DNA of 64,000 nt from Salarchaeum japonicum_A (GCF_049705945.1 NZ_JBNAMV010000004.1:1488001-1552000), one strand, 5' to 3'. Counted from the stretch's first letter, positions 1 through 8,786 are shown. A program made the numbers and translations. Notes: a model not told the origin generated them from the sequence alone.

Positions 1-2
1 GC

Positions 3-26
3 GACTTCGTCGGCGGACTCGTCTAA
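3..26 (+). CDS. C-terminal end of an upstream gene (partial)
   Basis: The first bases read in frame as DFVGGLV followed by TAA at 24-26, two bases before the next ATG at 29. This fits the tail of an upstream gene in the same tightly packed operon as the next three genes. Only seven residues are visible, so no function can be given and the reading frame itself is a guess from the spacing. Confidence 0.3.
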   Translation, partial: DFVGGLV

Positions 27-28
27 GA

Positions 29-289
29 ATGGATCCGCTGATGCAGTATGTCGTCGGTGTGTCCGCGACGATCACCGCCGGCGGAGCAGCGTTCGCGGCC
101 GGATACGCGCGCCGCGGCTTCCAAGAAGCCCGCGCGAGCCACCGCCTCCTTACCGGCGACGACGATGTCGAGACCGACCAGGGCGTCGTCGGCCGCCTCG
201 ACGATGTCGAAGAGCTCGCTGAAGAGACGGAGCGCGAGGTCGGCGAAGTGAAGCGCGCGCTCCACCAAAAGGATCTCCTCGAACCGTGA
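29..289 (+). CDS. Small viral-type protein with N-terminal hydrophobic segment and coiled coil
   Basis: An 86-residue protein. Residues 5-25 are hydrophobic and Ala/Gly-rich, and could be a membrane helix. Residues 45-80 are charged with heptad-like Leu/Val spacing (VGRLDDVEELAEETEREV), suggesting a short coiled coil. The stop overlaps the GTG start of the next gene (GTGA at 286-289), so the two are translationally coupled. Strings of tiny overlapping genes like this are typical of late regions of haloarchaeal tailed viruses and proviruses. A holin-like or tail-assembly helper role is possible, but nothing in the sequence proves it. Confidence 0.6.
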   Translation: MDPLMQYVVGVSATITAGGAAFAAGYARRGFQEARASHRLLTGDDDVETDQGVVGRLDDVEELAEETEREVGEVKRALHQKDLLEP

Positions 290-564
290 CCCGGAACGAC
301 ACCACAGGCGACGCCGAGACCACATCGGCGAAGACTCGCTGGCGGTGGACGAATGACGTCCTCGCTGGCGTCATCGTCGCCGCGCACGTCACGCTCATCG
401 CGTCGACACTCGTCGTCGATGTCCAGGTTCCGGGCCGCGTCTGGGATGTGTTCGTCCTCGAAGCGTTGCTCGCGACCACGTGGGCGTTTGGGCCGTCGAC
501 GCTCCAAGCGATCAGCAACTTCCGTAACGGCGGCGGAGGGAGTGGCGGCGAGGGGAGTTCGTGA
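286..564 (+). CDS. Small membrane protein, proviral operon
   Basis: A 92-residue protein starting at GTG 286, which overlaps the preceding stop. Residues about 25-48 (VLAGVIVAAHVTLIASTLVV) form a clear membrane helix, and a second weaker hydrophobic stretch covers about 55-78. The tail is a Gly/Ser-rich stretch. Its own stop overlaps the GTG start of the next gene at 561. The function is unknown; the setting suggests a virus-encoded membrane protein. Confidence 0.6.
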   Translation: MTRNDTTGDAETTSAKTRWRWTNDVLAGVIVAAHVTLIASTLVVDVQVPGRVWDVFVLEALLATTWAFGPSTLQAISNFRNGGGGSGGEGSS

Positions 565-968
565 CCTTTCCGGCCGAACACGTGCCGGACGGCGCGGTGT
601 TCGCGCCCCACCACTTGACGTGGGGTGTGCTCGTCGTCGTGTTCGCGGCGTGGATTGTGTCGGACAACTACCCGCGCCGCGAACCTCTGTTCGCAATGGC
701 GGGCGCTGGCCTGGCGCTGTTCGCGTTTCTCTTCGTGTGGCGGTTCTACCCGGCGGCCGGTGCGGCGCTCGCGCTCACGGGCGTCACGATGACGTTCGCG
801 GGCATCCTCTATCCGGGCGGCGTGTGGGCCGCGTATCCGCTTCGGTGGCGAGTGCTCGCCTTCGTGGGGGCCGTAGTCGCACTCGACGACGCGGTCAGCC
901 ACGCGTTCGGCGTCTGGACGCCTGTCGACGCCGCCTGGCGTGCGTTCTTGATTCCGGTGATAGCGTGA
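561..968 (+). CDS. Multi-pass membrane protein, proviral operon
   Basis: A 135-residue hydrophobic protein starting at GTG 561 in a GTGA overlap. It has about four membrane helices: near 18-36, 45-62, 68-90 and 97-115, the last followed by a short amphipathic tail. It is the last of three coupled genes; after it, 110 bases precede the next gene. No family is recognised. Its size and topology would suit a holin-like or superinfection-exclusion protein, but that is inference from context only. Confidence 0.6.
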   Translation: MTFPAEHVPDGAVFAPHHLTWGVLVVVFAAWIVSDNYPRREPLFAMAGAGLALFAFLFVWRFYPAAGAALALTGVTMTFAGILYPGGVWAAYPLRWRVLAFVGAVVALDDAVSHAFGVWTPVDAAWRAFLIPVIA

Positions 969-1078
969 CCCATCACGGCGATGTCGACGCCGCGGCTATC
1001 ATCACCGAGACGTACTAGTATAGCGGACAGATTCCGCGACGGACTGGGCTTTTTAACTGGAGAGCGAGAGCGAAACGT

Positions 1079-1483
1079 ATGGCAGTCAACGAACGTCAAG
1101 CACGCGCAGCATCAATCGACGAGGAAGAAACAATCCTCGGAAACGTCGAACCCGGCTGGGGAAGCTGGTGGCCCTGGCTCTTGCTCGGAATCGTTCTTCT
1201 CCCCGTCCTGGTTGGAATCGTCGTGCTCTACCTGACGTACCGTGCGAAACAGAAGAGCGGGAGCGTCATTACCGAGGATCGAATCGTCCAAACCCACGCG
1301 ACACCCCTCCATACGCGCAGCGACGAGGTTCCGCTGAGTAGTATTCGAAGCATCTCCACGATCTCCTACCTCTTCGGCGGCGGCTACGTCGAAGTACACA
1401 CGGGCGGCGTGAACATCAACGTCTACTCCCGTAGTATCAAGCAGGTCGCCGACACCGTTCGAGAAGCGACGCGTAACCACTAA
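1079..1483 (+). CDS. Single-pass membrane protein with PH-like domain
   Basis: A 134-residue protein. After an acidic N-terminus, residues about 27-55 form one strong membrane helix (WWPWLLLGIVLLPVLVGIVV). The C-terminal 75 residues have the pattern of a bacterial pleckstrin-homology (bPH_2, YdbT/DUF304-type) domain: ITEDRIV, a PLSSIRSI strand, then YVEVHTGG and a closing helix. Such proteins sit on the inner face of the membrane and their ligands are generally unknown. It stands alone between the small viral-type genes and the AT-rich island. Confidence 0.6.
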   Translation: MAVNERQARAASIDEEETILGNVEPGWGSWWPWLLLGIVLLPVLVGIVVLYLTYRAKQKSGSVITEDRIVQTHATPLHTRSDEVPLSSIRSISTISYLFGGGYVEVHTGGVNINVYSRSIKQVADTVREATRNH

Positions 1484-1507
1484 CCGAACCTATGAGATAA
1501 GTTCCAC

Positions 1508-2467
1508 TCACATTGAGGCCCGGAGAATATCCGATTCTCCATCCTCAACTTCATTATCTGATATTTTATATTTCTGCTTGAGGTGTGCTTTTCTCGATCG
1601 GCACTCGCGCAGAAGGTTTCGTGAATGCTCCTGATAGGCGCACTCCTTCTGTTTAATATCGGTTAAACAGGGGCTTACTTGATTCTCAGCGAACTGAATG
1701 AGTTCTTCGCTATACTCCTTCCAGAAGGGTTCTAAGCGATGGTCTGGAGCGAACCCTTCACGCTTGAGTACTGCTATAGCTATGTTTGATTCGTCTCCAG
1801 TCTCAATATCAGCCTCTTTGAGTAATTCTTGTATCTTCGGCCGAATCTGTTCATAAAATTGATCTCCATCCTCGGATAGTTCTCTGAGGAACAATTCGTG
1901 GCGCTCCAAGTCTTTGTACAATTTCTGATTATCCTGCTGGATACGCGCAAGTCCAATTGGATCGGTTAACTCGATTGAACCTGGACCGTTTGCGCCTCCG
2001 TATTGCGGACTCGGCGTGGCATGAATCCAATTGAAAGCACAGCCCTCTCCCTCTGTATTTTCGAAGGCGTCCAGATTCTGTTCCAACTGCGTAATCGACG
2101 GCTCGAGTATGTTCGAAATTTCGTCGATTATCAGCGGCTTCTCCGCTTCTTTCTCTCGGAGCCGTAGAGTGCGGTTTGTCTGGGTGATGTTGTAGACGGT
2201 GACAACTGCCAATAGAAATGTCCCAATCGCCCCCAAGAGAGTCGCTATTACCGTTGCTCTACTACGAGGATTCATCTGGAGAGATATAAGAAAAACGTAC
2301 ATCGACCCAATGCCCATCAGGCCACTAATTGTACTGATGAATATAACAATAGCCGAGTCAGTATCTACCCCAAAACCCCTCATATCATAGAAGATCCATA
2401 CTCCTCCCTCAAGAATAAATCCCCCTCCTGTATGTACTCGGTCTCGAAGCGCTGTCCGATTAGACAC
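1508..2467 (-). CDS. Two-pass membrane protein with long coiled-coil cytoplasmic region
   Basis: 319 residues if it starts at ATG 2467; an internal ATG at 2383 (residue 29) is also possible. Two membrane helices lie at about 39-63 and 72-95. They are followed by a largely helical, charged domain of over 200 residues (KEAEKPLIIDEISNILEP onward) with probable coiled coil. The DNA is AT-rich with many ATA and AAT codons, unlike the flanking viral-type genes and the host chromosome, so it was probably acquired separately. No family is recognised. Its place beside a helicase and Abi-type genes makes a membrane component of a defence system plausible but unproven. Confidence 0.6.
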   Translation of the reverse strand: MSNRTALRDRVHTGGGFILEGGVWIFYDMRGFGVDTDSAIVIFISTISGLMGIGSMYVFLISLQMNPRSRATVIATLLGAIGTFLLAVVTVYNITQTNRTLRLREKEAEKPLIIDEISNILEPSITQLEQNLDAFENTEGEGCAFNWIHATPSPQYGGANGPGSIELTDPIGLARIQQDNQKLYKDLERHELFLRELSEDGDQFYEQIRPKIQELLKEADIETGDESNIAIAVLKREGFAPDHRLEPFWKEYSEELIQFAENQVSPCLTDIKQKECAYQEHSRNLLRECRSRKAHLKQKYKISDNEVEDGESDILRASM

Positions 2468-2565
2468 TGAGAGTCGGACATTTCACGGCCGATTTTCGCG
2501 TTCACACCACCGATAGAACTAGATGGACGGGTGAATTTGTCTCCTATACGGGGAACCCGGACATC

Positions 2566-3153
2566 ATGAATCTCCAAGCGCACGACTCCCGCGACGACAT
2601 GAAGGTATGGCTCAGCGAAGACGAAGTCGACGATCTCCTCGACGCGGCCGACACCCAACAGCAGCGCATCGCGCTCGCACTCGGCGCGCGCTGCGGCCTC
2701 CGCAGTCACGAAGTCCTCGATGTCGCTCCCGAACACGTCGTCGATACTGAAGCCGGCGCGATGCTTCGCGTCTGGCATGGGAAAGGCGATAAGTTCCGTG
2801 AGACGCCGATTCCGCGCGACCTCTACACCACGATCCGAACCCTTGACGAGTTCCGCGACGCCGACAGCAGTGACCCACTTCTCGATATCACGACGACCAG
2901 GACGCTCCGCCGGTGGGTCGAACGTGCCGCGGGCGAGCTGGCCGGCGAGATCGAGGAACCCGGCTGGAACTATCTCACCTTCCACGATCTCCGGCGGACG
3001 TGGGCGACCGCGCTCAAGAGCGCCGAAGTCGATTCTCTCCTGGTTTGTGACTGGGGCGGCTGGGACGACCTCGAAACGTTCCTAGAACACTACCGCGGAA
3101 CGTACTCACCAGATGCGCAAAAACGAGAACGCGGGAAGGTGGAGTGGTTGTAA
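2566..3153 (+). CDS. Tyrosine recombinase, catalytic domain only
   Basis: A 195-residue site-specific recombinase of the phage integrase/XerD family. The catalytic set is visible: Arg46 in GARCGLRSHE, Lys73 or Lys76 in HGKGDKFRE, the HDLR box at 140-143 (H140, R143), and nucleophile Tyr176 in EHYRG. Trp163 or Trp166 is at the usual second His/Trp position. It lacks the N-terminal SAM-like core-binding domain of the second integrase at 10245. Short integrases of this kind are common in haloarchaeal viruses. It is GC-rich, unlike the genes on either side. A downstream ATG at 2599 is an alternative start. Confidence 0.85.
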   Translation: MNLQAHDSRDDMKVWLSEDEVDDLLDAADTQQQRIALALGARCGLRSHEVLDVAPEHVVDTEAGAMLRVWHGKGDKFRETPIPRDLYTTIRTLDEFRDADSSDPLLDITTTRTLRRWVERAAGELAGEIEEPGWNYLTFHDLRRTWATALKSAEVDSLLVCDWGGWDDLETFLEHYRGTYSPDAQKRERGKVEWL

Positions 3154-3227
3154 TACTTTAACTCGGTATAGCGAAACAATAACAAGTAATAGATTCGTTA
3201 TAGGGGAACAATGGAGCTTAGCGTTTG

Positions 3228-4907
3228 ATGAGTGGCGATTCACCTGGGCGTCCACGAGCACTGACTGAATCGGACGCATTGTCAGCATTTGATGACACTG
3301 AGGTTCCGTTTGTAACCACTCATCTGGTTGCGGAGCGTGAAGGCTGTTCCATTGCGACAGCCCGGAAAGTGTTAGATGGGCTAGTTGGTCAAGGGGAGAT
3401 AGACAAGTACCGGCTTGACGACCGTCGGACCCTATATTTTCGTACTGACTACGGGGCTGCAAATGATTTGGTTACAGGGCTAAGGAAGCATCTAGACTTA
3501 ACTGGCCTCGACATTGATAGTTTGGAAGCCTTTGCTGAGAATCCATATAAACTCCTGCCAAAATCTAATAACGAGTACTATCTTGTAGTTCCGAAGTTTA
3601 TACCGTTTCATGTCGGACATCTGCATGAACAGGATGGCGCATGGCAAGTATTCATCATAAATAAGTATGTCTCGTGGATCGAAGAGCTCCCGGACGAAAT
3701 CCTCGATCAAGTCGACGTTGGTCAGCGATTTGATGAGGCGGAAATCAAAAATAATATCCTGACTCTCAGTAGTGAAGAAGAGCGTGAAGACGCTTGGTCA
3801 GTCCTTGGTGGGCGAGAAGGTGGGCTGCATAAGCGGGTAGGGGATAACAAGATTCAAATCCAGAAGGGGAGCGAATTCAAAATTATAGCAGAACTCATCG
3901 AACACGGGAATTTACCATTTAGTGCGGATCCTATCGTGGACTCAGACTTGCGTGGCGAGCCGGAGAACGTTGACCTTCGGTCGTATCAACAGACGGCCTG
4001 GGAAAAATTTACTGAGTACGGGAAGGTGGGGATCTATTGGCCTCCTGGTACTGGAAAGACATTTCTAGCACTCTATGCAGGGGAACGTATCGCGGGAGAA
4101 AAGTTGGTTGTTGTTCCTACAGCTACACTTGAGCAACAGTGGGAAGATCGAATCAGGAAATTTTGTGAGGCTCCTGAAGAGTGGAGTGTTAAGACGTATC
4201 AATACCTAACTTACGGAAATAATATTCAGGAGTATATGGGCTCTGATGCCCCCTCTCTCTTCATCGCAGATGAGTGCCATAGGCTGCCAGCAGACACATT
4301 CAGTAAGTTAGCCACGATTAACTCAACGTATCGAATTGGCCTATCGGCTTCACCCTATCGTGAAGACGAACGGACTGACTATATATTCGCACTAACTGGA
4401 TTTCCAGTGGGTATTGACTGGCAGAGTTTAGTTGAACTAGGGGTCGTTGATTATCCGGACATCCGGGTCTATCTCTACCAAGATGCACGACAGAAGAGAG
4501 ACGATCTTCTGGAATTAGTCAATCAGCGCCCGGGGAAGGGTCTAATCTTCTGTGACTCTCTTGAGAAGGGGGCCTCACTCGCCGATGAGTTGGAGATACC
4601 CTTCGTGAGTGGTGATACAGCAAAACAAAAACGCCGTAAAATCATTGACAAAAACCGGATCTCAATAGTTTCTCGTGTTGGTGACGAGGGTCTGTCTATC
4701 GAAGATCTTGACTGGACAATTGAATACCAATTCCATGGTAGTTCCCGAAGGCAGGAGTTACAGCGAACTGGACGAATCATGCATACGAATTCTCAAAACC
4801 CTCAACACATTATTCAATTAACTGATAGTGAGATGGCGAAATTCAGCGAGAGATTACACAGCCTTGAGGAGAAAGGAATGAATCTGCAGTTCGAACGCCG
4901 ATCTTGA
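3228..4907 (+). CDS. XPB-like superfamily 2 helicase with N-terminal HTH, defence-island candidate
   Basis: A 559-residue protein from ATG 3228. Residues about 15-75 form a helix-turn-helix (VAEREGCSIATARKVLDGL). The helicase core carries Walker A (WPPGTGKT, near 271), DECH box (near 348), SASP (near 373), and XPB-like motifs V and VI (RVGDEGLSI, then QELQRTGRI near 510). Together these point to an ATP-dependent DNA translocase of the XPB/ERCC3 or type III restriction Res subfamily. No nuclease or methylase domain is seen. The gene is AT-rich and is followed in the same direction by a winged-helix protein and an Abi_C-like protein. Antiviral or plasmid-exclusion function is inferred from this context. 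Confidence 0.85.
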   Translation: MSGDSPGRPRALTESDALSAFDDTEVPFVTTHLVAEREGCSIATARKVLDGLVGQGEIDKYRLDDRRTLYFRTDYGAANDLVTGLRKHLDLTGLDIDSLEAFAENPYKLLPKSNNEYYLVVPKFIPFHVGHLHEQDGAWQVFIINKYVSWIEELPDEILDQVDVGQRFDEAEIKNNILTLSSEEEREDAWSVLGGREGGLHKRVGDNKIQIQKGSEFKIIAELIEHGNLPFSADPIVDSDLRGEPENVDLRSYQQTAWEKFTEYGKVGIYWPPGTGKTFLALYAGERIAGEKLVVVPTATLEQQWEDRIRKFCEAPEEWSVKTYQYLTYGNNIQEYMGSDAPSLFIADECHRLPADTFSKLATINSTYRIGLSASPYREDERTDYIFALTGFPVGIDWQSLVELGVVDYPDIRVYLYQDARQKRDDLLELVNQRPGKGLIFCDSLEKGASLADELEIPFVSGDTAKQKRRKIIDKNRISIVSRVGDEGLSIEDLDWTIEYQFHGSSRRQELQRTGRIMHTNSQNPQHIIQLTDSEMAKFSERLHSLEEKGMNLQFERRS

Positions 4908-4987
4908 TTTGGCCCTACGTGCGGTTCAGCTCCGTGTAGTCTTACCGGTGAGCAAGAATTATCAATAATCAATTCAAGTATGGGATA

Positions 4988-5737
4988 ATGACCGATTACC
5001 CCATCCCGAAACGTGCGTCGCTTGATGATATCAAAGACATACTGAAAGCGTACTACTTGGAGGGAGCCCATTCAGAACCAGTTAGTACAAACGCCGTTGA
5101 GAATGCGGCTAATATGAGTGATAAGGTCGGCCGTCAGACCAAATTCTTAGTGGGAATCGGATTACTCAAAAAAGAGGGGCGGTCAGGTCGGATTCTGACT
5201 GAGGATGGGGAAGACATCGCGGAAGCGCTGATGGCTGGTAACGAAACTCTCGCAAAATCGTTGATGAGCGATACCCTGTCGGAGTGGGAATTTACATCTA
5301 AAATCACGGGATTCTTGCGTATGCAGCGACCTGAACCCGTGGAAAGTGACCGTCTACTAGAATACATATCTGCTAACTCTAGTTCTTCAGACAAACGGGG
5401 TAGAAAGACGCTCATTAATCTTCTAGAGTGGTGCCAGATAATTAAGAATACTGAGGATGGCTACGAACTCTCTAAAAGAGGAGGTGAGGAAGACTCTGAC
5501 GAGGTCAAAGAGTCCGAAGATACTAACTCAAAAACTGACCGTTCAACCGAGGTAGAGACAGCTACAGAGGAGACTGCGACGGCATACACGCCTAACGTAA
5601 CAGAGGCCTCAGTTGAGGAATCTACTGCGAATGTCAATATCCAGATTGAAATTAGCGGCAGCGACGATCCTGCAAACGTGGAGCAGGTCATTACCGCGGT
5701 AAAGAACGCACTTGACCCGGATTCGGACGGGGAGTAA
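4988..5737 (+). CDS. Winged-helix protein with C-terminal beta domain (paralogue A)
   Basis: A 249-residue protein. Residues 1-85 form a winged helix-turn-helix opening with PIPKRASLDDI and closing with RILTEDGEDIAEAL. A second possible HTH spans about 95-160. A Glu/Ser/Thr-rich low-complexity linker (165-210) leads to a short conserved beta/alpha domain (VNIQIEISG followed by DDPANVEQVI). The architecture and both end domains are shared with the protein encoded at 6738-7664. The N-terminal part recalls DUF5343-type winged helices, though this is only a resemblance. It lies 80 bases after the helicase and 10 bases before the Abi_C-like gene, so the three are likely one operon. A sensor or DNA-binding regulator role is inferred. 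Confidence 0.7.
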   Translation: MTDYPIPKRASLDDIKDILKAYYLEGAHSEPVSTNAVENAANMSDKVGRQTKFLVGIGLLKKEGRSGRILTEDGEDIAEALMAGNETLAKSLMSDTLSEWEFTSKITGFLRMQRPEPVESDRLLEYISANSSSSDKRGRKTLINLLEWCQIIKNTEDGYELSKRGGEEDSDEVKESEDTNSKTDRSTEVETATEETATAYTPNVTEASVEESTANVNIQIEISGSDDPANVEQVITAVKNALDPDSDGE

Positions 5738-5747
5738 AGTCCCATAG

Positions 5748-6737
5748 ATGTCCGAATATGCACTCCGCGCTACGGTCGTGGATCCAGCGGTTCTGATGGA
5801 TGCTGCTGGGAGGCTTGCAGATGCTCCACGACCGTTGACAGTGGATGAATTGAGTGAATTAATCGAATATGGCTCGACCTATACTTCTGCAGTAGTGACG
5901 TTAGGTGAAGAATTACGTCTGATTATAGAAGATAGCGAGGAAGACGGCTATCGAGTTAATCGAGACTTCCGAATGCAAGTTCGCCAATCTTCCGTAGAGA
6001 AAAAACAAATCCTACTTCGAAGTAGATTGCAGCAGTACCGGCCGTTCATATCTTTTGTATCAAGCTTAGTCCAAGATACTGATCCAGCCCGTTCAGCAAG
6101 TCAAGTAAGTGTACTATTCGAGTTCGAAGTGACTGCTGAGCATATAGAAAAACAATTCATAAAACTCGGGGTATATTCGGGCATTTTTGATCAACAGGCC
6201 TCAGACGGTGATTTTGAATTCAGTATTGATACCCGAGTAATCACAGAAGAGTTCATCAAGCGAGTGGCTGATGCAGTTAAGTCTCCTCCATTTGCACGAT
6301 TATTTCTACAAAAAAGACTTGACGAAGAGATAATCGACTACTTGGATGATGACACCGTCGGTGAACTGACCACTGCGTTAGAATTATTTTGGGAACGTCC
6401 TCGGAGTGCGATAGCGGCTGCAGGTAGAGCTGTAGGAGACGTTCAGAGAGACCTTGGAAATGACTACGGCAACGGATACGAGAAATATTCAAATGCAAAC
6501 GGAATCACTGAATTAGCCGACTGTCTCAGTAGTGACGAATTGATTAATTCCCGACACTTACACGCTGGTAAATACCTCGGCGGTATGCGTAATCCAAGTG
6601 GGGGTCATGGGAAAGATGCAGAGACTCTCAAAAGATGGGAGGTCTCGGAAGAAGTGGCATTTGGCTATATTCTTGCTTCAATTCACTATATCCGTAGCGT
6701 ATTCGCTTTCGTAGTGCAAGACCGACAAGTTCTATGA
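5748..6737 (+). CDS. Protein with abortive-infection C-terminal (Abi_C-like) domain
   Basis: A 329-residue protein. The first 200 residues are mostly helical with no recognised motif. Residues about 210-325 match the Abi_C pattern: a helix ERPRSAIAAAGRAV, then GGMRNPSGGHGK (RN and HGK near 281-288), then a closing hydrophobic helix. In the Abi_C family the RN-x-x-G-x-GHG signature marks a HEPN-related domain found in phage abortive-infection proteins. It starts 10 bases after paralogue A and its stop directly abuts the convergent stop of paralogue B. An effector role that halts growth or degrades RNA on infection is inferred, not shown. Confidence 0.7.
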   Translation: MSEYALRATVVDPAVLMDAAGRLADAPRPLTVDELSELIEYGSTYTSAVVTLGEELRLIIEDSEEDGYRVNRDFRMQVRQSSVEKKQILLRSRLQQYRPFISFVSSLVQDTDPARSASQVSVLFEFEVTAEHIEKQFIKLGVYSGIFDQQASDGDFEFSIDTRVITEEFIKRVADAVKSPPFARLFLQKRLDEEIIDYLDDDTVGELTTALELFWERPRSAIAAAGRAVGDVQRDLGNDYGNGYEKYSNANGITELADCLSSDELINSRHLHAGKYLGGMRNPSGGHGKDAETLKRWEVSEEVAFGYILASIHYIRSVFAFVVQDRQVL

Positions 6738-7664
6738 TTAGAAATAAGAATCCAACTCTTCGTCGATATCATCACTCTTAGTGTCCGTCGAGTGATTATC
6801 TGATTGTTCAGACTGACCTGGCTCCGAATTCGTTTTTGACGCGTTGTGGTCAGGTTCTTTGGACTGATCGGTAACCGTATCCGTTGACCACTCCTCCTCG
6901 AACCCGTCCGAAATCGACGCCTGGGTGTTCAATCCCTCAGAAATCGCTCGTACTACTCGATATACTTGGGAAGGGTTCTCGTCGCCACTTATTTCGCAAG
7001 AAATGCTAACAGAATATTCAACGGAGATATCGCTCCCTTCGGCTGAGTTGCGCTGATCACTCGCCCCAGGCGTATCGGATTCGTAACCCGGTTCGTCAGG
7101 TATTAGCTCGTCTGAAGATATACTCGAATCTTCTGGGATATCAGCTTTTTCTTCTCCCTGATTTGTCTCAAAATCCGCTTCATGAACAGCGTCCAATTTG
7201 CCGTCGTCCCGCTCAAAAACGATTCTCGAGTGAATATAGAACTCAAGGAGCGTTTCGAGAGAGGAGTCGGAATCTGCCTCCTGTCCAGTAATCTCCTCAA
7301 GTTGAGAAACAGCCTCTGAACGAGACGGGTTCCGAATAGAGAGAAAATCTACAAACGCATCAGTCGTCTCGTATTCGAAGAGGATAGGCGCTAACTGTTC
7401 GCCGGCTAACTCTTCTTCTTGTAGAAGGGCCTGTGCATAGGTTGCACCGGCCTCGGTTAATTTCTTACCCCGCCCATCATTTTCCAGTATATTACACTCG
7501 ACAAGAAAGGCGTTTTGGCGGGAAATAGAGCCGTTCGAGATACCAACGCGGTTTGCGACCTCAGAGTTACTTGTACTCTCTTTTTCCGCTCCTGCTGAAT
7601 ACCATCCTTGAATGATATCAAGAAGAGTTTCAAGCGATGCTTTCCGGGGGACTGGAATAGACAT
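6738..7664 (-). CDS. Winged-helix protein with beta domain and acidic tail (paralogue B)
   Basis: A 308-residue protein, clearly paralogous to the 4988-5737 product. The N-terminus shares PVPRKASLETL, SRQNAFLVE and GKKLTEAG. The late beta domain shares VSISCEISGDENPSQV. Unlike its paralogue it continues another 60 residues as a Ser/Asp/Glu-rich disordered tail. It is encoded convergently, with zero bases between its stop and the stop of the Abi_C-like gene. The promoter side (7665-7760) is AT-rich (TTTCTATAAACC). Two diverged copies on either side of one effector may reflect antagonistic or two-subunit sensing; this is inference. Confidence 0.7.
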   Translation of the reverse strand: MSIPVPRKASLETLLDIIQGWYSAGAEKESTSNSEVANRVGISNGSISRQNAFLVECNILENDGRGKKLTEAGATYAQALLQEEELAGEQLAPILFEYETTDAFVDFLSIRNPSRSEAVSQLEEITGQEADSDSSLETLLEFYIHSRIVFERDDGKLDAVHEADFETNQGEEKADIPEDSSISSDELIPDEPGYESDTPGASDQRNSAEGSDISVEYSVSISCEISGDENPSQVYRVVRAISEGLNTQASISDGFEEEWSTDTVTDQSKEPDHNASKTNSEPGQSEQSDNHSTDTKSDDIDEELDSYF

Positions 7665-7907
7665 AGACGACTAAATGCATAGACTTTCTATAAACCTTGG
7701 TAGTCCGAATATTATTTCAAGTCGCCATATCCGACCGTGAACCGTGACGATCTGTCGCACGACGCGAAGAAAATACCTATGCGGGTAGGCGTCAAAAGCA
7801 GAACTCACGCAAAGATATCCCCGATTTTGACCGCCAGGAGATTGAATGTAAAGCTAGCGTTGGCGTCCCGTATCAAATAATCGAGTGCTTTCCCATCTAT
7901 CAAACAT

Positions 7908-8786
7908 CTACGTCTGTTCTTCTGTCTCCTCGCTACCCTCGTCTGACTTGGACAGAGAATATTTGTTAAGGTATGGAAGCGCGTCTCCAATTGAGTCAAA
8001 CATCTGCTCTGCCTCTGCTTCAGTTGTTGCTTCCGACTGCTCAAGTCGAATGAACTTCCGAGAATCCGCGACCATATCGGGGGAACGAACTACGACCGCA
8101 CCCATCGGATTAATTCCCAAAAACCCGTGCATGGCTGCCCTATGATGAGTATACTTAGCGGTATTCGCCTCATCTGCCAAAATGAAACTGTAGTCTTCGA
8201 CCAAGCGGACACCTATCGTAGTCTTCGTGGTTTCCTTGGGGCCGACACTGACGTGGCATCCTCGAACCGGATCTGTCACTCGAAATTCCACCTGTACTTG
8301 CCGAGCCTCGGAAGATCCCAAGTTTTGTATCTCAGCACTCCCGCTAACACCATCCATAACCTCTTCTGGGCTGAATCGAGATGCCGTAACTGATTGGGGC
8401 CATAGAGCGGCGTAATCTTTCTGAAATTCGAAGAAAATCATTGAGGCATAGAACGCAGTCGCTGCTCCGACGACAGCGGAAGATTCAGCGAAGTGATAGA
8501 CGCCAGCAGCTACAACCAGCGCGAACGCACTCTCGATTATTCGTAGGTTCCCGAAAATAACGCGAATCATCAGTAGCGACCGAATTCGGTAGTAAATGAA
8601 AGAGAGTTCGAACTTCTGCAAGCGAAGAAAGGCTCGAAGCATGCGCTTTGAGACTGCCGACTCAATCGGGTTCAGTTCCCGATCTATCTCGTAGGTCTCT
8701 ATGATCTCAGCCTTCTTCCGATAAAACAGCCAGACCTCCAAAAGGAACACAATAACTACGCTACAGGCCGCTAGCTCAAACCACAT
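7908..8786 (-). CDS. Membrane protein with C-terminal beta-sandwich-like domain
   Basis: 292 residues when started at ATG 8786, which overlaps the stop of the repressor gene upstream (ATGA), so this start is preferred over a longer frame. One membrane helix lies at about 3-22 and two more at 83-120. The C-terminal half (GSAEIQNLGSSEARQVQV and on) looks like a beta-sandwich of the CARDB type, ending in an acidic Glu/Thr tail. It is the third gene of an apparent operon with two PhiH1-type repressors. Function unknown; it may be the gene those repressors accompany, such as a superinfection-exclusion or defence membrane protein. Confidence 0.65.
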   Translation of the reverse strand: MWFELAACSVVIVFLLEVWLFYRKKAEIIETYEIDRELNPIESAVSKRMLRAFLRLQKFELSFIYYRIRSLLMIRVIFGNLRIIESAFALVVAAGVYHFAESSAVVGAATAFYASMIFFEFQKDYAALWPQSVTASRFSPEEVMDGVSGSAEIQNLGSSEARQVQVEFRVTDPVRGCHVSVGPKETTKTTIGVRLVEDYSFILADEANTAKYTHHRAAMHGFLGINPMGAVVVRSPDMVADSRKFIRLEQSEATTEAEAEQMFDSIGDALPYLNKYSLSKSDEGSEETEEQT

